Shown piece by piece: positions 16,066-23,726 of a stretch of 24,931 bases of DNA; within the stretch, counting starts at the first letter, position 1, and each line of letters begins with the position of its first letter. The stretch spans positions 1 through 24,931 of the forward strand of contig NYWY01000056.1 in assembly GCA_002685335.1 (NCBI GenBank), read 5' to 3'. A model generated the notes under the pieces. It did not search any database. It was not told where the DNA came from and was given only the letters and a program-made list of their open reading frames with translations. The position numbers and the translations under genes are program-made. Origin of the DNA: Planctomycetaceae bacterium. Lineage in GTDB: Bacteria > Planctomycetota > Phycisphaerae > Phycisphaerales > SM1A02.

Positions 16066-17538
16066 TCATTCCTCGCCCGGAGTGTCGACGGTCAGGGCTC
16101 GGCGCATGATCTTGCCAGTGGGGTTGCGTGGGAGGGCCTCGAGCCTTCTGATCTCCTTGGGCACCTTGAACTGGGCCAGGGTCTCGCGGCAGTGGGATCG
16201 AATCGCCGTGGGGTCGAAGGCTTCGTCCTCCACCAGTTCGACGAACGCCAGCGGGACTTCGCCTCGACTCGGGTCGGGCTGTCCGATCACCGCCGACGAC
16301 TTGATCGCCGGATGTCGATCAAGGACCTCCTCGATCTCCCGGGGGAACACGTTCTCGCCCCCGATGATCAACATCTCCTTGATCCGGCCGGTGATGGAGA
16401 GGAAGCCGTCCTCGTCCACGCGACCCATGTCGCCGGTGCGGAAGTATCCGTCCTCGTCGAACGCGGCGGCGGTCTCTTCCGGGCGTTTGAAATACCCCGG
16501 CATGACGTTGGGGCCCTTGATGCGGATCTCTCCATCGACCCCGGGAGGACAGATCGAACCATCCTCCGCCACGATCCGCTCTTCGACCATGGGGACGCAT
16601 CGACCCACCGAGTGCGGTCGGTACTCCTCGGGCAGGCAGACATTGGCCACGGGGGCGGTCTCGGTGAGCCCGTAGCCCTCGCAGATCCTCACCCCGAAGG
16701 TCTCGTGGAAACCATCACTCACGGCATCGGGAAGTGGTTCGCCGCCGGCGACCGCGAATCGCAGGCTGGCGAAGTCCTCTCGCTGGGCCGATTTGGCCAG
16801 CCGCAGGGCGTTGTACATCGACGGAATTCCGATGAACGCGGTCGGCTTGTGCTCTCGGGCGAGATCCAGCAGTCGCTTGGGCATGAATTTCGCGGTGTAG
16901 ATCACGCGACATCCGAGACAGAGCGGAATCAGGGTGAGGGCGGTGAGCCCGAAGGTGTGGAACTGCGGAAGCACGCCCAGCATGGTGTCGTTTCGATCCA
17001 GATGGACCGATTGCACGATCTGATCGACGTTCGACTGGAGATTGCGATCGGTGAGGATCACGCCCTTGGGGCGGCCCGAGGTGCCCGAGGTGTAGAGGAT
17101 GACCGCGGCATCATCCGGAGCCATCGGCTTCCGGGGGGGCCGCGGAGGAAGGCCGGAGAACTTCATCTCGTCCAGGCGGATCTCCTTCACGCCATCCGGG
17201 AGCGGCCCGGTGAAGTTGATCATGGGCCCCACGGTGATCACCGCATCGAGCTCGGCGTCCTCGATCACGAAGGCGAGATCCTCCTTCGAGAGCAGGTAGT
17301 TGAGCGGGATCATGGTCCGGCCGAGCCGCCAGCCGGCCAGCATCGAGATCGGGAACAGTCCGGAGGTCGGCAGCATCACCCCCACTCGGGGTCGATCGGT
17401 CGTTCGCTGGATCGCCGCGGCGACGTGGGCCGCGGCGTAGCGAATCCCAAATCCTCGCCAGCGGCGAAAATCATCGATCACGAGTTCAAAGAGTGGGAGA
17501 CGACGAAGTCGACGACGGATTCGATCGTGGAGGTCCAT
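16066..17538 (-). CDS. long-chain-fatty-acid--CoA ligase / AMP-binding acyl-CoA synthetase
   Basis: A 490-residue class I adenylate-forming enzyme. It activates a carboxylate, most likely a fatty acid, to acyl-AMP and then acyl-CoA. The P-loop-like core motif reads ILYTSGTSGRPKGVILT. GYGLTETAPV is the A5 motif, YFRTGDMGRVDEDGFLSITGR with KEMLIIGGENVFPREIEEVL covers A7-A8, and PRNPTGKIMRR carries the catalytic lysine near the C-terminus. All domains are intact and the length is usual. The substrate is not certain from motifs; 2-acyl-GPE acyltransferase-like and other CoA ligases look similar. The start MDLHDRI at 17538 is chosen because upstream codons are antisense to the SPOR gene. No Shine-Dalgarno is seen; TATCGT lies 11 bases upstream. 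Confidence 0.92.
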   Translation of the reverse strand: MDLHDRIRRRLRRLPLFELVIDDFRRWRGFGIRYAAAHVAAAIQRTTDRPRVGVMLPTSGLFPISMLAGWRLGRTMIPLNYLLSKEDLAFVIEDAELDAVITVGPMINFTGPLPDGVKEIRLDEMKFSGLPPRPPRKPMAPDDAAVILYTSGTSGRPKGVILTDRNLQSNVDQIVQSVHLDRNDTMLGVLPQFHTFGLTALTLIPLCLGCRVIYTAKFMPKRLLDLAREHKPTAFIGIPSMYNALRLAKSAQREDFASLRFAVAGGEPLPDAVSDGFHETFGVRICEGYGLTETAPVANVCLPEEYRPHSVGRCVPMVEERIVAEDGSICPPGVDGEIRIKGPNVMPGYFKRPEETAAAFDEDGYFRTGDMGRVDEDGFLSITGRIKEMLIIGGENVFPREIEEVLDRHPAIKSSAVIGQPDPSRGEVPLAFVELVEDEAFDPTAIRSHCRETLAQFKVPKEIRRLEALPRNPTGKIMRRALTVDTPGEE

Positions 17539-17549
17539 GCTGGTGTCGG

Positions 17550-17557
17550 ACGATACT
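17550..17557. promoter_or_regulatory. overlapping divergent -10 elements (acyl-CoA synthetase / SPOR gene)
   Basis: ACGATACT reads GATACT on the plus strand, ending six bases before ATG 17564. On the minus strand it contains TATCGT, ending 11 bases before ATG 17538. The two elements share an ATA core, so one site may fire in both directions. Confidence 0.4.
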
Positions 17558-17563
17558 GGAGAG

Positions 17564-18346
17564 ATGCGGAATTCGCCTCCATCCCGACGTCCCTTCCACA
17601 TCTTCCTGCTCCTGCCGATGCTGATCGGGGGTCTCGGCCCGATCGGGGGTTGCGACGATGCCTTCGCCCGAGACCAGAATGCGGCGATTCTGGCTCTCGA
17701 TCGAGGGGACGATCGGACGGCGTTGGAGGATGCTCGTCGTCTGGTGAGATCCGCGCCCGTTTCAAAGCGACCGGAGGCCGGATACATCGGGGGAATCGCC
17801 GCTTATCGCCTCGGGGACTTCGCGGAGGCCCTGGATCTCCTCGAGCAGGCGATTCAGGCCGAGGATCCCGATCTCCGGGGTCGGGCGTTCATCCAGCGGG
17901 GCACCGTGCAGCAGAAGATCGGTCGCCGACGAGAGGCGGCACGGAGCTTCGAGCGCGGCGGGCTTCTGGTCCGAAGCGGGCTCGGCGCCGAGGCCCTTCT
18001 GCGAGCGGCCGACAGTTACAAGGAGGTCGGACTCGAGGTCGATGCCCGGCGATGTCTGGATGACGCCCGTCGAATGGGTGGTCAAGACGTCACCGAAGGA
18101 AGGCTCGCGGGCTACGCCATCCAGTTCGGCGCGTATTCCAGTCGGGCCAACGCGGAGAAATGCGCCAGGAATGTCGCCGCGGCGGTTCGAGCCGCCGGCG
18201 CGGGCGACGTGATGCTCGTGGAGCAGGGTGGGCTCTACAAGGTCCAGGTGGGTTGCTATTCGAACATCACGCAGGCTGGTCGGGCCATGCGACGGATCCG
18301 CCAGCCGTCCACCTATCTGGCCACGATCACGGCGATCGGGGATTGA
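17564..18346 (+). CDS. SPOR-domain lipoprotein with TPR-like repeats
   Basis: A 260-residue protein. A basic N-terminus and hydrophobic stretch (FHIFLLLPMLIGGLG) end in PIGGC, a plausible lipobox with C30 as the lipidated residue. Residues of about 40-180 are helical and TPR-like (AAILALDRGDDRTALEDARRLV, AAYRLGDFAEALDLLEQAI, GRAFIQRGTVQQKIGRRREAARSFERG). The last 75 or so residues form a SPOR domain (YAIQFGAYSSRANAEKCARNV to YKVQVGCYSNITQAGRAMRRI), a fold that binds denuded peptidoglycan glycan strands. A role in envelope or septal cell-wall organisation is likely. The ATG at 17564 is chosen over ATG 17537 and GTG 17543 because GATACT ends six bases upstream and the signal sequence starts here. 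The 3' end overlaps the convergent GT9 gene by 20 bp. Confidence 0.83.
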   Translation: MRNSPPSRRPFHIFLLLPMLIGGLGPIGGCDDAFARDQNAAILALDRGDDRTALEDARRLVRSAPVSKRPEAGYIGGIAAYRLGDFAEALDLLEQAIQAEDPDLRGRAFIQRGTVQQKIGRRREAARSFERGGLLVRSGLGAEALLRAADSYKEVGLEVDARRCLDDARRMGGQDVTEGRLAGYAIQFGAYSSRANAEKCARNVAAAVRAAGAGDVMLVEQGGLYKVQVGCYSNITQAGRAMRRIRQPSTYLATITAIGD

Positions 18347-19259
18347 GGCCGGGTTTCGAGCCGAAGATGCGGTCGGCGGCTGAAAGCGATTGCCGAACCG
18401 AGATTCCACGGGCCCAGAACCGCTCCTTGAGCGGCTTGAGGATCAGGGGCCAGCGCGGCCGGATCGCCTCTCCTCGCGACCAGCCAGGCGACCAGCGAAT
18501 CGACACTTTTCGCCGGACGTAGAGCGTGACGAACGGGAGCCCGGTACAGGATGCGAGGTGGGCGACGCCCGAATCGCTCCCGAAGAAACCACCCGAGCCT
18601 TCGAGCCGCCGGGTGAGGGTCGCGAGGTCGGCGGTGGCGAATCGGGGGAATCCGGCGTCTTCGATCCAGCCGGTGCCTTCGCGTTCTTCCGGGAGCGTGG
18701 TGAACTCCGGGGTCCAGCCACGGCCGCGAAGCCCCTCGGCGACCGCGATGAATCGTTCGGGAATCCAGGCGCGGCGGGGATCGCTGGCGGTGGGATGAAT
18801 CATGATCCGGGTCGGATCGGGATCGGGGGGATCGGATTCCGCCTGGAATCCGGTCTCTGAAGTCGGGGACGAGACTCCGAAGACCGAACTCGACACGCGA
18901 CGGTGCAGTTCGACCATCCCCAGGAGTGGGCCGCGATGTTCGGGAAGATCGTCGAGCACCAACACCCGGTCCGGAATCTCCCGGGCTTCAGGGCGGACAT
19001 CCGCCGGACGGAAATGGAGAAGGACGTCATGCCGGTTCCAGATCGGAACCGCGTCCGGTCCGTGAGGGATCTCGCGCAGGTCGTGGGCCGGGAATCTGGT
19101 GGCCAGCGGCCTCAGCATGTCTCCGTAGATGGTCACCGATCGGCCGGCACGACGAAGATTCTCGGCGATCACCATGGAGACGAGAGAATCTCCGAGCCGT
19201 CGGCTGAGGACGAACCCGAAGTCGGTGGACGGATCTTGAAGACGAGTCCGATTGATCAC
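18327..19259 (-). CDS. glycosyltransferase family 9 (LPS heptosyltransferase-like)
   Basis: A 310-residue cytoplasmic-face glycosyltransferase of the ADP-heptose:LPS type. The N-terminal domain begins FVLSRRLGDSLVSMVIAENLRRAG, a variant of the heptosyltransferase nucleotide-fold start. The C-terminal domain has IMIHPTASDPRRAWIPERF and the GT9 signature GSDSGVAHLASCTGLPFVTLY. It is somewhat shorter than the roughly 350 residues of WaaC/WaaF. A GTG start at 19259 is chosen because TACCGT ends six bases upstream and the frame beyond is antisense to the HEAT-like gene. The adjacent GGAGAA is too close to serve as a Shine-Dalgarno. The neighbourhood has two further glycosyltransferases, supporting a role in LPS or surface-glycan core assembly; the acceptor sugar is unknown. 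Confidence 0.8.
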   Translation of the reverse strand: MINRTRLQDPSTDFGFVLSRRLGDSLVSMVIAENLRRAGRSVTIYGDMLRPLATRFPAHDLREIPHGPDAVPIWNRHDVLLHFRPADVRPEAREIPDRVLVLDDLPEHRGPLLGMVELHRRVSSSVFGVSSPTSETGFQAESDPPDPDPTRIMIHPTASDPRRAWIPERFIAVAEGLRGRGWTPEFTTLPEEREGTGWIEDAGFPRFATADLATLTRRLEGSGGFFGSDSGVAHLASCTGLPFVTLYVRRKVSIRWSPGWSRGEAIRPRWPLILKPLKERFWARGISVRQSLSAADRIFGSKPGLNPRSP

Positions 19260-19265
19260 TTCTCC

Positions 19266-19271
19266 ACGGTA
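19266..19271 (-). promoter_or_regulatory. -10-like hexamer TACCGT of the GT9 gene
   Basis: On the minus strand TACCGT ends six bases before GTG 19259. It faces away from TATACT on the plus strand, with 17 bp between the two hexamers. Confidence 0.5.
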
Positions 19272-19288
19272 CCGGAGTGGCCGAGTTC

Positions 19289-19294
19289 TATACT
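19289..19294 (+). promoter_or_regulatory. -10-like hexamer TATACT of the HEAT-like gene
   Basis: TATACT (5 of 6 to consensus) ends seven bases before ATG 19302. A second in-frame ATG at 19317 is preceded by AGGAGG five bases away, so this gene has both signals. Confidence 0.55.
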
Positions 19295-19316
19295 GAGTCT
19301 GATGCAGGAGGTCTTG

Positions 19317-20384
19317 ATGCCGTTGATCGCCCGTGAAATCCGCCTTCGAGCCCGAGCCCTCGGGCGGTCGACGATGGTTCTGTTCGGGGCCTTCACCCTG
19401 TTCATCACGGCCCCTCTCCACGCGACCGGGTCGCCTCCCCCACTTCGTCCCATTCCGAGTGCGGGACCGCTGCCGATGATGGTGGATCCCGCGCTCGCGG
19501 AAGAGATCCGTTCGGTCATCCGGAGTGCACGGCTCGGACCCCAGCGTCGGGCTCTGCAGAAGATCGACCGTCGGTATCTCGGGGTGACCCACCGGGGTGA
19601 GACCCGGGCCGCCGGCTTGCGGGCCCTTTCGACTCTCGACGCTCCGGCCGCGCTGTTCGCGATGCCGAAGGTCTTCGCCCGGGGGCAGGACGACGTTCGG
19701 TCCGCGATCATCGAACATCTCGTGACCAGTGGAGACATGGGACAGGCGGCCCTGGCCTGGACGGCGATCGACCATCCGGACCCGCGCTGGCGATCGGAGG
19801 CCGCCGCCGCGATTCGCCGTCCGGCGTCGTCCCATGTGCTCGCGGTGCTCCAGGCCGGATTCCGCGGATCGGACGACGGCATGATCGAATCCTCCGCCCG
19901 GTTGGCCGGGGCGCTCGACGCCCGACTGGCGATCCCCCACCTGATCGCGACTCAGTACGCCGGCGAACGACGTCTTCGCAAGGGGGATCAGGCCTGGATC
20001 GCGATCGGAACCCAGCGGTCCTACGTACAGAATCTGATTCCGGTCACCGGAGACGGTTCCGGCGGATTCCGTCCGGTGCCGGGGATCATCAATGAAGGAT
20101 TCGTGATGCGAGTCACCGAGGCGTTCGCGGTGATCTATCGAACGGAGGTGCATCGAGTGCTGGTCGACATGACCGCTGGAACCACCCCGGTCGACACCTC
20201 CGCCCTCGGATGGAGTCTCGGTCGTTGGCGGGACTGGTACAACGCGGAATACCTGCCGATCGCCGAGAAACGTGCGCAAGAGGTCGCCGAGGCCGATCTG
20301 GCGAGGAAATTCGTGGATCGGGAGCGAGCTCGCCCTGACCCGGCTTCGAATCCGACTTCCACGGGGGATGACGAGCCGGGGTGA
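19317..20384 (+). CDS. secreted HEAT-repeat-like protein of unknown function
   Basis: A 355-residue protein, not recognised as a named family. The N-terminus is an export signal (basic MPLIAREIRLRARALGR, hydrophobic STMVLFGAFTLFITAPLHA). Residues of about 60-200 are alanine/arginine-rich helical hairpins of HEAT style (RAAGLRALSTLDAPAALFAM, VRSAIIEHLVTSGDMGQAALAW, WRSEAAAAIRRPASSHVLAVL). The C-terminal part has a conserved-looking segment (GTQRSYVQNLIPVTGDGSG) and LGWSLGRWRDWYNAEYLPI, then a charged tail. The start at 19317 has an excellent AGGAGG at five bases. ATG 19302, five codons earlier, is positioned for leaderless translation from TATACT, so either may be used. It is divergent from GT9 and 33 bp upstream of GT2; a periplasmic scaffold role is conceivable but unproven. 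Confidence 0.7.
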   Translation: MPLIAREIRLRARALGRSTMVLFGAFTLFITAPLHATGSPPPLRPIPSAGPLPMMVDPALAEEIRSVIRSARLGPQRRALQKIDRRYLGVTHRGETRAAGLRALSTLDAPAALFAMPKVFARGQDDVRSAIIEHLVTSGDMGQAALAWTAIDHPDPRWRSEAAAAIRRPASSHVLAVLQAGFRGSDDGMIESSARLAGALDARLAIPHLIATQYAGERRLRKGDQAWIAIGTQRSYVQNLIPVTGDGSGGFRPVPGIINEGFVMRVTEAFAVIYRTEVHRVLVDMTAGTTPVDTSALGWSLGRWRDWYNAEYLPIAEKRAQEVAEADLARKFVDRERARPDPASNPTSTGDDEPG

Positions 20385-20404
20385 AGTCATTCGCCCGGCC
20401 GAGG

Positions 20405-20410
20405 TATCCT
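20405..20410 (+). promoter_or_regulatory. -10-like hexamer TATCCT of the GT2 gene
   Basis: TATCCT ends seven bases before ATG 20418, in the 33-bp gap after the HEAT-like gene. It supports ATG 20418 rather than the adjacent in-frame GTG at 20415. Confidence 0.5.
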
Positions 20411-20417
20411 CGGTGTG

Positions 20418-21257
20418 ATGAACGAGACCGAACATTCTCCGCTTCGCCGAGACGACGGAACCCCGTCGATCACCGCCTACGTCATCGCCTACAACGAGGT
20501 GGACAAGATCGAGGCGGCGATCTCCAGCGTGCTCTGGGCGGATGAGGTCATTCTCGCGGATTCCCACTCGACCGATGGAACGACCGAACTTGCAGAGCGT
20601 CTCGGGGCCCGGGTCGTGCAGATCGATTTCGACGGATTCGGCAAGCTTCGCAACGAGGCGATCGCCGCCTGCCGCGGTGACTGGATCTTCTCGCTCGACG
20701 CGGATGAGCGTTGCACGGCGGAAGCAAGGGATGAAATTCTTCGGGTCGTCGGAACTCCTTCGTCGTCCGACATCTACAAGGTGCCGCGACGCAACTGGTT
20801 CATGGGGCGTTGGATCAAGGGCAGCGGTTGGTACCCCAACTTCCGGCAGCCTCAGTTGTTTCGAAACGGAAAGATGACCTACGACCTTCTGCCGGTCCAT
20901 GAGGGATGGATTCCTGCCGACGGCGCCACGGTCGCCGTGCTCGAGGCGGACATCTGGCAGTTCCCGTTCAAGGATCTCGCGCAGATTCAGCACAAGATCG
21001 AGCGATATTCCACCCTTGGTGCCGAAGTGCTCGAAGGGCGAGCGCAAGGCAGTTCGATGGTCGGAGCCCTGGGCCGGGGCCTTCACAACTTCTTCAAGCA
21101 CTATGTCTTGAAGATGGGTTTTCGTGACGGCTGGCCCGGCTTCATCATCGCACTCAGCAGCTTCGAAGGCAGCTTCTACAAGCATGCCAAGCGAGTCGAG
21201 GCGATCAGGCACGAGCAATGGTCGCCGCCACCGAGTGAACGGTTGGATCGCCCCTGA
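20418..21257 (+). CDS. glycosyltransferase family 2, LPS core glucosyltransferase-like (WaaE/KdtX type)
   Basis: A 279-residue GT-A-fold enzyme. Motifs in order are the nucleotide-binding start ITAYVIAYNEVDKIEAAISSV, ADEVILADSHSTDGTTELAE, GFGKLRNEAIAACRGDWIFSLDADERCT (the DxD-like metal site is DAD), and NWFMGRWIKGSGWYPNFRQPQLFRNG. The C-terminal portion (LHNFFKHYVLKMGFRDGWPGFIIALSSFEGSFYKHAKRVE) is typical of WaaE/KdtX and LgtF-like core beta-glucosyltransferases, which add a sugar to the heptose or Kdo region of LPS on the inner face of the membrane. Length matches the family. It follows the HEAT-like gene and lies near a GT9, consistent with core-oligosaccharide synthesis. It converges on the GT4-like gene 49 bp away. 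Confidence 0.9.
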   Translation: MNETEHSPLRRDDGTPSITAYVIAYNEVDKIEAAISSVLWADEVILADSHSTDGTTELAERLGARVVQIDFDGFGKLRNEAIAACRGDWIFSLDADERCTAEARDEILRVVGTPSSSDIYKVPRRNWFMGRWIKGSGWYPNFRQPQLFRNGKMTYDLLPVHEGWIPADGATVAVLEADIWQFPFKDLAQIQHKIERYSTLGAEVLEGRAQGSSMVGALGRGLHNFFKHYVLKMGFRDGWPGFIIALSSFEGSFYKHAKRVEAIRHEQWSPPPSERLDRP

Positions 21258-21306
21258 GCCGAGGCCCGGTCGATCAGCAATCCCTCGTGCCTCCCGTCCC
21301 ACTCGC

Positions 21307-22449
21307 CTATTCGACGAGTCTTTGAACCGCTTCCGCGAATTTCTCCGGCGTCGTGCGCAAAGCCCATCGAGACAAGCCTTCTCGCCATGCGTCGCACTGT
21401 GCGGGGCTCGCGTCCACCGAAGATCGGATCGCGGCGGCGAGTGACGCTGCGTCGCCGTTCCGGTGAACCACGCCCAGGGCTTCTCGCCGGACTCGACGGC
21501 CGAGAAGGTGGTGGTCGCTGGCGATCACCGGTCGTCCGCGCGACGCCGCAAGACTCAGCACCCCGCTTGAACCATAATGCGATCGATAGGGAAGCAGGAC
21601 GCGGTCGGACGCTTCGAAGGCTTCCGCCATCTCGGTGTCATCGAAATAGTGATCGTGAACCACGGCGCGACCGTCTTCGGTCAGTCGCAGAAGCGATCGT
21701 CGAAGATCGGGGTCATCTCTCTGGCTTCCGGCGACCAGAAGAAACGCCCGGCCGGAATCTTGCGAATGCATCGCCCGGACCGCGAGATCGAGGCCTTTGC
21801 GATGGTGAGGCACGCCGAAGAACAGAAGCGAGCAACGATCCTTCGGGACGCCGAGTGATCGACGGGCCGACTCCCGGTCGACCTTCTGCATCGGCGTCCA
21901 GAAGTCAGGCATCCAGATCAGCCTCACCCCGTGGGAGAGATTCTGCTCGGGAAGAACGAGATCCTCGTCGAGCACGCCGAGTTTTTCGAAGAATCCACTG
22001 GCGGCGAGTCGCCGGTATCCCCGGCGCTTCCAGCCATTCTGAAAGCCTCGTTCCTCGGGATCGAGCGGTCGTGGACGAATGTAGATGCCGCGAAGTCTTC
22101 CGTGAAGGTTCAGCGGTGGTCGGATGCCGATCGCCGCCCGGCGCAACATTCCAGCCGCGAACTCGTCGAGATTGGCCACCAGGACCCGATCAGGTCGGTG
22201 GGTTCGATCGGCTCGGGCGAGGGCCGCAAGGGCCGATCCTCCGTCGAAACGCCCCTGCTTCCCGGTGGGATGAAGCTGGAGTCTCTCAAGCAGGCCGGGG
22301 TGGCCTGATTCAAGGCGTTCAAGCTGCGTGGGATCTTCTCCGTGGGCGAGAACCACGGTGGCCCCGAGATCGAGAAGACTGCGTGCGATCATTCCCGCCC
22401 AGGGAACGTGATGGCCCTCACTGCGAGGTTCGAAGAGCAGGACTCGCAT
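21307..22449 (-). CDS. glycosyltransferase, GT-B fold (GT4-like)
   Basis: A 380-residue GT-B protein. The N-terminal domain starts MRVLLFEPRSEGHHVPWAGMIARSL. The C-terminal domain shows the GT4-like order KDRCSLLFFGVPHHRKGLDLAVRAM, FLLVAGSQRDD, YFDDTEMAEAFEASDRVLLPYRSHYGSSGVLSLAASRGRPVIASDHHLLGRRVRREALG. The usual family glutamate in the E-x7-E donor loop is not evident; serine and alanine occupy those places (SSGVLSLAAS). Donor and acceptor are unknown; exopolysaccharide or LPS is likely from context. The ATG at 22449 begins two bases after the upstream aminotransferase stop (TGACCATG), so the pair is translationally coupled. A TTG at 22455 overlapping that stop is a less likely start. Confidence 0.83.
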   Translation of the reverse strand: MRVLLFEPRSEGHHVPWAGMIARSLLDLGATVVLAHGEDPTQLERLESGHPGLLERLQLHPTGKQGRFDGGSALAALARADRTHRPDRVLVANLDEFAAGMLRRAAIGIRPPLNLHGRLRGIYIRPRPLDPEERGFQNGWKRRGYRRLAASGFFEKLGVLDEDLVLPEQNLSHGVRLIWMPDFWTPMQKVDRESARRSLGVPKDRCSLLFFGVPHHRKGLDLAVRAMHSQDSGRAFLLVAGSQRDDPDLRRSLLRLTEDGRAVVHDHYFDDTEMAEAFEASDRVLLPYRSHYGSSGVLSLAASRGRPVIASDHHLLGRRVRREALGVVHRNGDAASLAAAIRSSVDASPAQCDAWREGLSRWALRTTPEKFAEAVQRLVE

Positions 22450-22451
22450 GG

Positions 22452-23720
22452 TCAACCATCCGCCAGGGTGAGGATCGCTTCGGCCAGTCGTTCGTAGTCG
22501 GAATCATCGTTGTAGACGTGCACGCTGAATCGGACCAGACGATGACCACCGTGGGTGACGATCGGCACTTCGATCCGGTGCTCTTCCAGAAGGCGGCGAT
22601 GAATTTCGTCCATCCCGATCATGGGCCGGCCGTCGGGGCCGGGCACGGCGTTGCTCGGACTCAACGACGGCCCTCCATGATCCGGTTGAAGCGCATCGGG
22701 CAGTTTCACGGTCGCCATGAACCCCGTCATCGAGCCATCCAGCGGACAGATCGGTTCCACCTGAAAGCGTTCGCAGAGCATCGCGTGAGTCTTCACCGTC
22801 AGGCGTTGATTACGGTGTCTCACCGCGTTCCAGCCTCCGAACCGATCCATGAACCTGATGGCATCGGGGGCCGTGAGCCAGGGCGTCGGATCATGAGTGC
22901 CGGGCCAGTCGAACTCGGCCGCGAACGATTGATCGAGGTGATGACTGATCACCGGTGGTTTCATCGATGAGGCGAGATCCTCGCGGACGGTGATGATCGC
23001 CGCCCCTCGGAGTGCGGAGGTCCACTTGTGAAGATTCCCGGTCCACGCCGCCGCTCCGGCCGCTTCCGCCGCGGCGCGATCAATCATGCCAGGAGCATGG
23101 GCGCCGTCGACGATGGTCTCGATTCCCCGCGAGGCAGCCATTTCGATCAGTCGCTCGATGGGCAGAATCAGAGCCGTCGGGGAAGTCACCTGATCAAGCA
23201 CGAGAAGTCGAGTTCGGGTGGTCAACGCGGTCTCGAACGCGGCAATCACATCATCAGGGCCTTCGACCGGAAGCGGAAGCGTCACTTTTCGCGGGATGAT
23301 GCCCCGTCTCCGAGCGGTCACGAGCAGGGTCTGCCAGATGGCGTTGTACCCCTGGTCGACGTGCAGAACTTCGTCGCCCGGCTCGAGGGCGAGCGACTGA
23401 AGCATGGCATTCATGCCTTCCGTGGCATTGCCGACGAACGCGGTTCGCTCCGATGGACTGCCGAGAAAGGTGGCCAGTTCAGTCGCTGCATCTCGGGTCG
23501 CGGGGATTCCTCGTCGCCAGACGCCGAGCACGGGATTGGATTCGATCTCCAGCCGATGGCGAGCCGCTCGCTCCAGCAGTTCGATCGGTACCGCGCCGAA
23601 GGAGCCGTGATTCAGGAAGACCAGATCGGGATCCAAGGCCCAGAGCGCCCGGGCATCTCGGCCTGGTTGCATCCGCGGCCCCTCAAACGCAGGAGTCGGT
23701 GACGTATCGGGAAAGAACAT
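22452..23720 (-). CDS. class V aminotransferase (isopenicillin-N-epimerase-like PLP enzyme)
   Basis: A 422-residue fold-type I PLP enzyme. It shows LNHGSFGAVP at the N-terminus, NATEGMNAML for phosphate binding, LLVLDQVTSPTALILPI, the cofactor aspartate and histidine in VDGAHAPG (D205, H208), and the Schiff-base lysine K232 in GNLHKWTSALRG. The overall layout matches the CefD/isopenicillin-N-epimerase-like and cysteine-desulfurase-like subgroup, whose members act as epimerases, desulfurases or kynureninase-like lyases. The actual reaction cannot be told from sequence. The start at 23720 is supported by TAGGTT ending six bases upstream and absence of a Shine-Dalgarno; an in-frame ATG at codon 17 is an alternative. 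It heads an operon with the GT4-like gene. Confidence 0.88.
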   Translation of the reverse strand: MFFPDTSPTPAFEGPRMQPGRDARALWALDPDLVFLNHGSFGAVPIELLERAARHRLEIESNPVLGVWRRGIPATRDAATELATFLGSPSERTAFVGNATEGMNAMLQSLALEPGDEVLHVDQGYNAIWQTLLVTARRRGIIPRKVTLPLPVEGPDDVIAAFETALTTRTRLLVLDQVTSPTALILPIERLIEMAASRGIETIVDGAHAPGMIDRAAAEAAGAAAWTGNLHKWTSALRGAAIITVREDLASSMKPPVISHHLDQSFAAEFDWPGTHDPTPWLTAPDAIRFMDRFGGWNAVRHRNQRLTVKTHAMLCERFQVEPICPLDGSMTGFMATVKLPDALQPDHGGPSLSPSNAVPGPDGRPMIGMDEIHRRLLEEHRIEVPIVTHGGHRLVRFSVHVYNDDSDYERLAEAILTLADG

Positions 23721-23726
23721 CTTCGG

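Noticed and set aside
16192..18063. 623-codon plus-strand frame opposite the acyl-CoA synthetase
   Set aside because: It is antisense to an enzyme with all canonical motifs, with the charged low-complexity composition typical of shadow frames.
19260..21302. Upstream extension of the GT9 frame to nearly 1000 codons
   Set aside because: The added part is antisense to the HEAT-like and GT2 genes and shows no family motifs. The GT9 domain starts at the GTG with a promoter element just before it.
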